Positions 15,163-20,156 of a stretch of 20,156 bases of DNA are shown here, one piece after another; within the stretch, counting starts at the first letter, position 1; each line of letters begins with the position of its first letter. A program made the position numbers and the translations under genes. The stretch spans positions 1 to 20,156 of the forward strand of contig JAJFGK010000157.1 in NCBI GenBank assembly GCA_021776195.1, read 5' to 3'. This DNA is from Kiloniellaceae bacterium (GTDB taxonomy: Bacteria; Pseudomonadota; Alphaproteobacteria; Kiloniellales; Kiloniellaceae). The notes under the pieces are model-generated. The model had not been told where the DNA came from, did not search any database, and was given only the letters and a program-made list of their open reading frames with translations.

Positions 15163-16508
15163 CCCTGATCCGCGATCCCCTTGCCATGGGGCAGATCCCC
15201 GGCGGCAGCGCCCACGCCGCCAGCTACTGGGCCGCGACCGCCGATACCGCACCGCCCGATGACGGCCCGCTGAACCAAGAGCGCGACGCCGAGGTGGCGA
15301 TTATCGGCGGCGGCTACACCGGGCTCTCCTGCGCCTATCACCTGGCCAAGAACCACGGTGTCGAGGCGGTCGTGCTGGAGGCCAACCGGCCCGGTTGGGG
15401 CTGCACCGGGCGCAACGGCGGCAACTGCAAGGCCGGCATCGGGCGGGTCCCGCTCGGGCGCTGGGCGGAACGCTGGGGCCGCGACGGCGCCCAGGCGCTC
15501 TACCGCGAGCAGCAGGCCGCGCTGCAGACCGTCCGCGACCTGATCGCCACCGGGCCCATCGACTGCGACCAGAGCGGCGACGGCTGGCTGCGCCTGGCCC
15601 ATCGGCCCGGCCGGGTGCGCGACCTGGAACAATCCCAGCGGCTCTATCGCGACCTTTTCGGCCAGGAGACCGAGGTTCTCGGTGCCGACGAGATCGCCCA
15701 CAGTTACCTGCGCGGCGGCGAGGCCTTTGGTGCGCTCAAGTCAAGCGACGGTTTCGGGGTCCACCCGCTGAAGCTGGCCCAGGGCGTTCTCGGCCTGGCG
15801 CGGGGCGCCGGCGCGGTGGTCCACAGCGACAGTCCGGTCACCGCCTGGCACAAGGAGGGCGACCGCCACATCCTGACCACCCCCACAGCCCGCCTGCGGG
15901 CCCGCAACGTGGTGCTGGCGACCAATGGCTATGGCGGCGAGACCCTGCACCCTTGCCTGAAACAGACCACGATCCCGGTGATCTCGATCGTGGCAGTGAC
16001 CCGGCCGATGACCGCCGAGGAAAAGGCGGCGGCCAATTTCATTACCGACAGCCCGCTGTCCGACACCCGGCACACGCTCTTTTACTACCGCCGGCTGCCC
16101 GACGGCCGCCTGCTCATGGGCGGGCGCGGTCCGATTACCGAGACGGCGGCGGGCCTCGAGGGCTGGAAGGCGCGATTGCTCCAGGTGACCCGGACCAAGT
16201 TCCCGGCCCTCGACCGGATCACGCTGGACTACTTCTGGTCCGGCTGGGTCTGCCTGACCATGGATTCCATGCCGCACCTGAGCCACGCCGCGGACGACCC
16301 AACGCTCCACTACGCGCTCGGCTACAACGGCACCGGCATCGCACCCGGCCTGCATTGCGGCAAGCTCTTGGCCGAGCGCATTGGCGGCGACGGCACGGTG
16401 CCGGCGATCCTGGACAGCCCCCTGCCGCGGGTCCCCTTCGCCGCCTTCCGCCGCCTGGGGCAGCGCGGCGTCTTCGCCTGGCACCGCCTGCGCGACGAGC
16501 GCGGGTGA
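15159..16508 (+). CDS. FAD-dependent amine oxidoreductase, PuuB/DadA-like
   Basis: The 449-residue protein has the SYWAAT motif (22-27) typical of gamma-glutamylputrescine oxidase relatives. The FAD Rossmann motif GGGYTG is at 50-55, GCTGRNGGN at 81-89 follows the flavin-binding pattern of the family, and the C-terminal FAD contact is GYNGTGIAPG. The DAO domain occupies about 45-400. Such enzymes oxidise a C-N bond of an amine or amino acid and give an imine or aldehyde plus reduced flavin, often making hydrogen peroxide. The ATG at 15159 overlaps the GFA stop, so translation is coupled. As the last gene of a polyamine-type transport operon, it probably degrades the imported amine. No puuA-type gamma-glutamyl ligase is visible here. 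Confidence 0.88.
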   Translation: MTLIRDPLAMGQIPGGSAHAASYWAATADTAPPDDGPLNQERDAEVAIIGGGYTGLSCAYHLAKNHGVEAVVLEANRPGWGCTGRNGGNCKAGIGRVPLGRWAERWGRDGAQALYREQQAALQTVRDLIATGPIDCDQSGDGWLRLAHRPGRVRDLEQSQRLYRDLFGQETEVLGADEIAHSYLRGGEAFGALKSSDGFGVHPLKLAQGVLGLARGAGAVVHSDSPVTAWHKEGDRHILTTPTARLRARNVVLATNGYGGETLHPCLKQTTIPVISIVAVTRPMTAEEKAAANFITDSPLSDTRHTLFYYRRLPDGRLLMGGRGPITETAAGLEGWKARLLQVTRTKFPALDRITLDYFWSGWVCLTMDSMPHLSHAADDPTLHYALGYNGTGIAPGLHCGKLLAERIGGDGTVPAILDSPLPRVPFAAFRRLGQRGVFAWHRLRDERG

Positions 16509-16520
16509 CGATTACCCCGC

Positions 16521-16904
16521 TCACTCGTCCCAGCGGTTGGCGGCGGCGTCGAAATCGGCGCGCTGGGGCCGGACCAGGCAAAAGCGCTGGCCGGTCGGCG
16601 CCTCCATCACGACCCAGGTCTTGATCGGGCCCAGCCTCCTGGCGCCGAGGGCTTCCAGGCGTTGCGCCTCGGCCTCGATGTCGTCGGTCTCGATATCGAG
16701 ATGGACCCGGCTCTCGTGCTCGACCTTCTGGACCAGCACGCCGGGCTCATCGGGCGGCGTTTCCATGTCAACGTAGAGAGGGTCGGGCTGCGCCTCGGAC
16801 GGTTTGACGGCCAGGCCCAACGCCTGGCTCCAAAAGGACGCGGCGCCCTCCAGGTCCTCGCCGCGACAATCGATGACCAGTCCGGCCAGTCGGCTGCGAT
16901 GCAT
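16521..16904 (-). CDS. VOC-family (glyoxalase-like domain) protein
   Basis: The 127-residue single-domain protein has two beta-alpha-beta-beta-beta halves. The first begins RLAGLVIDCRGEDLEGAASFW and the second RVHLDIETDDIEAEAQRLEALG; it ends with a PTGQRFCLV strand. His68 is a possible metal ligand. VOC proteins include glyoxalases, dioxygenases and antibiotic-binding proteins, and this sequence does not choose among them. The ATG at 16904 has AAGGAAG just upstream. Codons further upstream are open but lack conserved sequence. It converges on the FAD oxidoreductase gene, with 12 bases between stops, and diverges from recQ. Confidence 0.82.
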   Translation of the reverse strand: MHRSRLAGLVIDCRGEDLEGAASFWSQALGLAVKPSEAQPDPLYVDMETPPDEPGVLVQKVEHESRVHLDIETDDIEAEAQRLEALGARRLGPIKTWVVMEAPTGQRFCLVRPQRADFDAAANRWDE

Positions 16905-16942
16905 GATTCTTCTTCCTTTCCAAAATAGGCTTACTTCCTGAC

Positions 16943-16955
16943 GTGCAGCTTGCAC
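16943..16955. promoter_or_regulatory. Small palindrome in the VOC/recQ divergent region
   Basis: GTGCA-GCT-TGCAC is a perfect 5-bp inverted repeat in the 95-base gap between the two divergent starts, in a locally A/T-richer stretch. It could be a repressor site. I saw no alphaproteobacterial LexA box (GTTC-N7-GTTC) here. Such short palindromes also arise by chance. Confidence 0.2.
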
Positions 16956-16999
16956 CTGAAGGTCGATTTTGCGAAACCTCGCTGGTGACAATCGATGGC

Positions 17000-18805
17000 A
17001 TGACAGATCGCGATTCGCAGTCCAAGTACCAGGTCCTTGGGGAGGTCTTCGGCTTTGCCGAGTTTCGCCCCGGTCAGGAGGCCGTGGTCGACACCCTGCT
17101 GGCGGGCGGCGATGCCCTGGCGGTCATGCCGACCGGCTCGGGCAAGTCGCTCTGCTTCCAGATACCGGCCCTGGTGCGCGGCGGGCTCACCGTCGTCGTC
17201 TCGCCCCTGGTGGCGTTGATGGAAGACCAGGTCGCCGCTCTGCGCCTGGCGGGTGTGACGGCGGAGACCATCAATTCTTCGCGCGACCGTTGGGTCAACG
17301 TCGAGGCCTGGCGCCGGGTCGCCGCCGGGCAAGCGCGGCTGCTCTATCTGGCGCCGGAACGCCTGATGACCGAGCGCATGCTGGCCGCCCTGGCGCGCCT
17401 GCCGCTCAGCCTGATCGCGATCGACGAGGCGCACTGCATTTCCCAATGGGGCCCCGCATTCCGGCCGGAATACGCGGACCTTACCCAACTGAAGACACTG
17501 TTTCCCGAGGTCCCCCTGGGGGCCTTCACCGCGACCGCCGACGCGGTCACCCGCCAGGACATCGAAGAGCGGCTATTTCCCCGTGGCGCGCGCTGCTTTG
17601 TCACCGGCTTCGACCGCCCGAACATCCACCTGGCCGTGGAAATGAAGGACGGCTGGAAACGACAGATGACAGATTTCCTTCAGGGCCACGAGGGCGAGAG
17701 CGGCATCGTCTACTGCCTGTCGCGCAAGAAAACCGAGGAGGCCGCCGCCTACCTGTGCCAGACCGGCGTCAGGGCCCTGCCCTACCACGCCGGCATGGAC
17801 AAAGGGCAGCGCACCGCCAACCAGAACGCCTTTTTGACCGAGCCCGGCATCGTCATGGTGGCGACCATCGCCTTCGGGATGGGGATCGACAAACCCGACG
17901 TGCGCTTCGTCTTTCACACCGACATTCCCGGCTCCATCGAGGCCTACTACCAGGAGATCGGCCGCGCCGGGCGCGATGGCCGGCCGGCCGAAGCCTGCAT
18001 GCTCTATGGCCTCGACGACATCCGCATGCGCCGCATGTTCATCGAGCAGGAAGACAGCGACGACGCGCGCAAACGCCGCGAGCACAAGCGGCTCGATGCC
18101 CTGGTCGGCTACAGCGAATCGCCGTCCTGCCGCCGCCGCCTGCTGCTCGACTACTTCGGCGAACGAACCGAGCCCTGCGGCAACTGCGATCTCTGTCTCA
18201 ATCCGGTCGAGCTCGCCGACGGCACCGCCGAGGGCCGCAAACTGCTGGCGGCGATCCGCGACAGCGGCCAGCTCTATGGCGCCGCCCACATCATCGATAT
18301 CCTGCGCGGCCACCATACCGAAAAGCTCATCAAGGCCGGCCACGAGGGACTGCCGGGCTTCGGCGTCGGGATGGAGCATGGACCGACCGAATGGCGCTCG
18401 ATCGTTCGCCAACTGGTCGCCGCCGGCTTACTCTGGATCGATATTCAGGGCTATGGCGGCCTCAAGCTGTCCGAAAGCGGCAATGCCTTGCTGCGCGGCG
18501 AGGGCGACTTCCGCTACCGGGTCGACGTGGTTCACCGCAAGACCGGACGCAAGAAGGCAGCCAAGCGGCCAAGCGCGCCGCTGGGCGCCGAAGACGAGGC
18601 GCTGCTGATCAGGCTGAAGCAGTTGCGGCTGCAGATCGCCCAGGAACGCGGCGTGCCGGCCTATGTGGTCTTTTCCGACCGCTCGTTGGAGGACATGGCC
18701 CAGCGTCGTCCGGGAACGCCGAACGATTTCGCCCAGGTCCACGGTGTCGGCGCGGCGAAGCTGCGCGACCTCGCCGACGTCTTTCTCGAGGCCATCGCCT
18801 CATGA
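17000..18805 (+). CDS. recQ: RecQ family ATP-dependent DNA helicase
   Basis: The 601-residue 3'-5' helicase has all RecQ regions. Motif 0 FRPGQEAVV is at 22-30, Walker A PTGSGKS at 44-50, the DEAH box at 142-145 and motif VI QEIGRAGRDG at 318-327. The zinc cysteines are C377, C393, C396 and C399, and a winged-helix region and a C-terminal HRDC domain (about 530-601) follow. It acts in recombination and fork repair. The aromatic-rich loop after the DEAH box reads SQWGPAFRPEY (148-158), where relatives have SQWGHDFRPEY, so two residues are changed. The start is the ATG at 17000; an in-frame GTG at 16943 would add 19 unconserved residues. The end overlaps one possible start of the next gene (ATGA at 18802). 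Confidence 0.92.
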   Translation: MTDRDSQSKYQVLGEVFGFAEFRPGQEAVVDTLLAGGDALAVMPTGSGKSLCFQIPALVRGGLTVVVSPLVALMEDQVAALRLAGVTAETINSSRDRWVNVEAWRRVAAGQARLLYLAPERLMTERMLAALARLPLSLIAIDEAHCISQWGPAFRPEYADLTQLKTLFPEVPLGAFTATADAVTRQDIEERLFPRGARCFVTGFDRPNIHLAVEMKDGWKRQMTDFLQGHEGESGIVYCLSRKKTEEAAAYLCQTGVRALPYHAGMDKGQRTANQNAFLTEPGIVMVATIAFGMGIDKPDVRFVFHTDIPGSIEAYYQEIGRAGRDGRPAEACMLYGLDDIRMRRMFIEQEDSDDARKRREHKRLDALVGYSESPSCRRRLLLDYFGERTEPCGNCDLCLNPVELADGTAEGRKLLAAIRDSGQLYGAAHIIDILRGHHTEKLIKAGHEGLPGFGVGMEHGPTEWRSIVRQLVAAGLLWIDIQGYGGLKLSESGNALLRGEGDFRYRVDVVHRKTGRKKAAKRPSAPLGAEDEALLIRLKQLRLQIAQERGVPAYVVFSDRSLEDMAQRRPGTPNDFAQVHGVGAAKLRDLADVFLEAIAS

Positions 18806-18828
18806 CCGTCAGCAAACCGGAGGCAGCG

Positions 18829-19929
18829 ATGCAGATGGAAACCTTGACCCTGCGCGGCATCGAAGCCCGCGCCGTGGTGCTGCCGCTGAAACGGCCGGTG
18901 GTCGCGCGCATCGCCACCATCACCGAATGGCCGCTGATTCTGATCGACCTGACGACCGAGGAGGGCGTGGTCGGGCGCGCCTATCTGGAACCCTATATTC
19001 CCAAGGCCATGCGCTATCTGGTGCCTGCGCTGAACGACTTGGGCAGCCTGCTGAAGGGCCGCCGCGTCGCCCCGCTGGAGTTTTACGAAGCGGCGCGCAA
19101 GTCGCTCCACTTCGTCGGCTACGAGGGCCTCGCGATGATTGCCGTGGCCGGTCTCGACATGGCCGCCTGGGATGCGCTGGCCCGGGCCGCCGGCCTACCG
19201 CTCTGCGTCCTGCTCGGCGGCTCGGTCGGGCCGGTGCCCGCCTACAATTCGAATGGCCTTTGGCTGCAGGAGCCCGCGGCGGTCGCGGCGGAAGCCCTGG
19301 TGCTGCGCGACGAGGGCAGCTTCAAGGGCCTGAAGCTGCGCCTCGGCCGCGAGCGCCTGGCCGACGATCTGGCGACCGTCGCCGCGGTGCGCGATGCCGT
19401 CGGCACCGAGATGGCGCTAATGGTCGACTTCAATCAGGGCCTCCACCTGGGCGAGGCCCTGGAGCGCTGTCACGCGATCGACGATCTCGGGCTCGCCTGG
19501 ATCGAAGAACCAATCGTCTACGACAACTTCGAAGGTTATGCCCAGCTCGCCGCCGAGCTCAAGACGCCGCTCCAGATCGGCGAGAACTTCTACGGGCCGC
19601 GCGACCTGCTGCGAGCCCTGCGCATGAGCGCCTGCGACTATGTCATGCCGGATTTCATGCGCATCGGCGGGGTGACCGGCTGGCAACGGGCCGCCGCCAT
19701 CGCCGGGACCGCCGGCATGCCCATTTCCACCCACCTCTATCCCGAGGTCGGCGCCCAGGTCATGCGGGTCAGCGAGACCGCCCATTGGCTGGAATGGCAG
19801 GATTGGGCCGATCCGATCCTCGAGACTCCCTACCGGGTCAGGGACGGCCAGCTCGAGATCCCCGAGACCCCCGGCGTCGGCCTGAGCTGGAACGAAGATG
19901 CGGTGAAGGCCCACCTGGTCGAGCTTTGA
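18829..19929 (+). CDS. Mandelate racemase/muconate lactonizing enzyme family protein (MR-like)
   Basis: The 366-residue enolase-superfamily enzyme resembles Pseudomonas putida mandelate racemase along its length, including LVLIDL-, AAWDAL-, GGVTGW- and AHWLEW-type segments. Metal ligands D200, E226 and E252, the base pair D275/H302, N202 and E322 all match racemase positions at a constant offset of five. The KxK motif is K169-L-R171, so the racemase K166 equivalent is Arg. These enzymes abstract the alpha-proton of a carboxylate; here the reaction may be dehydration or one-base epimerisation rather than mandelate racemisation. The ATG at 18829 has GGAGG five bases upstream. An in-frame ATG at 18802 overlaps the recQ stop and would add nine residues. 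Substrate unknown. Confidence 0.88.
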   Translation: MQMETLTLRGIEARAVVLPLKRPVVARIATITEWPLILIDLTTEEGVVGRAYLEPYIPKAMRYLVPALNDLGSLLKGRRVAPLEFYEAARKSLHFVGYEGLAMIAVAGLDMAAWDALARAAGLPLCVLLGGSVGPVPAYNSNGLWLQEPAAVAAEALVLRDEGSFKGLKLRLGRERLADDLATVAAVRDAVGTEMALMVDFNQGLHLGEALERCHAIDDLGLAWIEEPIVYDNFEGYAQLAAELKTPLQIGENFYGPRDLLRALRMSACDYVMPDFMRIGGVTGWQRAAAIAGTAGMPISTHLYPEVGAQVMRVSETAHWLEWQDWADPILETPYRVRDGQLEIPETPGVGLSWNEDAVKAHLVEL

Positions 19930-19964
19930 GACCCGGCGTTGGCAGACTGCTCGGAGCCGGCGGT

Positions 19965-20025
19965 GCGGCCGCTCCACCCCCACCCGCTCGCTCGCGCTCG
20001 CGACCTCCCCCGTCGAGGGCAGGGG
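19965..20025. repeat. GC-rich palindromic intergenic repeat
   Basis: After the MR-like gene comes a C-rich stretch, repeated CGCTCG words (19985-20002) and an imperfect hairpin of CCTCCCCC (20004-20011) with GGGCAGGGG (20017-20025). Its wording resembles short dispersed intergenic repeats I recall from alphaproteobacterial genomes; one copy in this window cannot prove that. It stops abruptly where the A/T-richer sequence starts. Confidence 0.4.
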
Positions 20026-20156
20026 AATCGCATATGGATTTGAAGATTGTGTTGCAAGAGTTTGCGAATCGGATTCTGACGCGCTTTTCGGCTTTGCCTG
20101 GAGGGAGCGATGGAAGGGTTTGCGGACAGTTTTGGGGCTCTGGCAGATCCTCGGGC
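20026..20156 (+). mobile_element. Probable left end of an insertion sequence (ISAs1-like), cut by window edge
   Basis: Base composition changes near 20026 to visibly more A/T and stays so to the edge, unlike all genes before it. An ISAs1-type transposase start follows at 20110. I cannot define the terminal inverted repeat or target duplication because the other end is outside the window. Confidence 0.5.
20110..20156 (+). CDS. ISAs1-family transposase, N-terminal fragment (continues past edge)
   Basis: The ATG at 20110 has a GGAGGG ribosome site about seven bases upstream. The 15 visible codons read MEGFADSFGALADPR. The F-x-x-LxDPR pattern is the usual opening of ISAs1-family (H-repeat-associated) transposases. 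Another open frame from the ATG at 20034 covers the same bases but reads nothing familiar. The call depends on a short motif and base composition. Confidence 0.55.
   Translation, partial: MEGFADSFGALADPR

Noticed and set aside
16905..16999. SOS (LexA) control of recQ
   Set aside because: No GTTC-N7-GTTC site is present in the gap. Only a 5-bp palindrome was seen.
16969..19929. A 986-codon frame that appears to fuse new sequence to the MR-like enzyme
   Set aside because: The first 610 codons are an alternate frame of recQ with Arg/Pro-rich sequence. The real enzyme starts at 18829 (or 18802) with its own ribosome site.

Overview
The window is about 20 kb of GC-rich, densely packed bacterial DNA. 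It has strong G/C third-position bias, ATGA-type gene overlaps and GTG/TTG starts. Gene content (TPR-GT41 glycosyltransferase, KDPGal aldolase with 2-keto-3-deoxy-galactonokinase, polyamine-type ABC transporter, SYWAAT-type FAD oxidase) fits an alphaproteobacterium, probably Rhodospirillales or a related order. That placement is inference from composition and gene content, not from a marker gene. No rRNA, tRNA or CRISPR array was seen.

Layout. (1) 3-605: C-terminus of a membrane protein cut by the left edge, then a long imperfect hairpin. (2) 682-2517: a DMT/EamA transporter and a creatininase-fold amidohydrolase with an altered metal loop, probably one operon, ending in a convergent junction that holds two perfect hairpins. 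(3) 3793-2641 (minus): a 60-aa two-helix membrane protein and UDP-glucuronate decarboxylase (UDP-xylose synthase). (4) 3982-7148 (plus, divergent): a TPR plus O-GlcNAc-transferase-like (GT41) protein overlapping a PAPS-type sulfotransferase. Together 3 and 4 look like a glycan-making locus. (5) 7201-7411: a MITE-like element with inverted ends flanked by CTAG. (6) 9450-7412 (minus): dgoK, dgoA and a flavodoxin-like reductase, forming the lower galactonate (De Ley-Doudoroff) pathway. A second DMT transporter diverges at 9545.

(7) 10644-16508: a six-gene cassette. It holds a periplasmic binding protein, an ABC ATPase, two permeases, a GFA zinc protein and a PuuB-like FAD oxidoreductase. This is best read as polyamine or amine uptake coupled to oxidation. 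A textbook terminator hairpin with a T run sits between the binding protein and the ATPase. (8) 16904-16521 (minus): a VOC/glyoxalase-fold protein. (9) 17000-19929: RecQ helicase with an unusual aromatic-rich loop, followed closely by an enolase-superfamily enzyme that is close to mandelate racemase but has Arg in place of the second catalytic Lys. (10) 19930-20156: an intergenic palindromic repeat, a visible drop in GC, and the first codons of an apparent ISAs1-type transposase running off the right edge.

Most genes belong to known families, and I did not find a clearly new defence or mobile system. The best leads are the amine cassette with its internal GFA gene and attenuator-like terminator, the MR-like enzyme with a natural K166R change, the CTAG-flanked MITE, and the UXS / GT41 / sulfotransferase locus.
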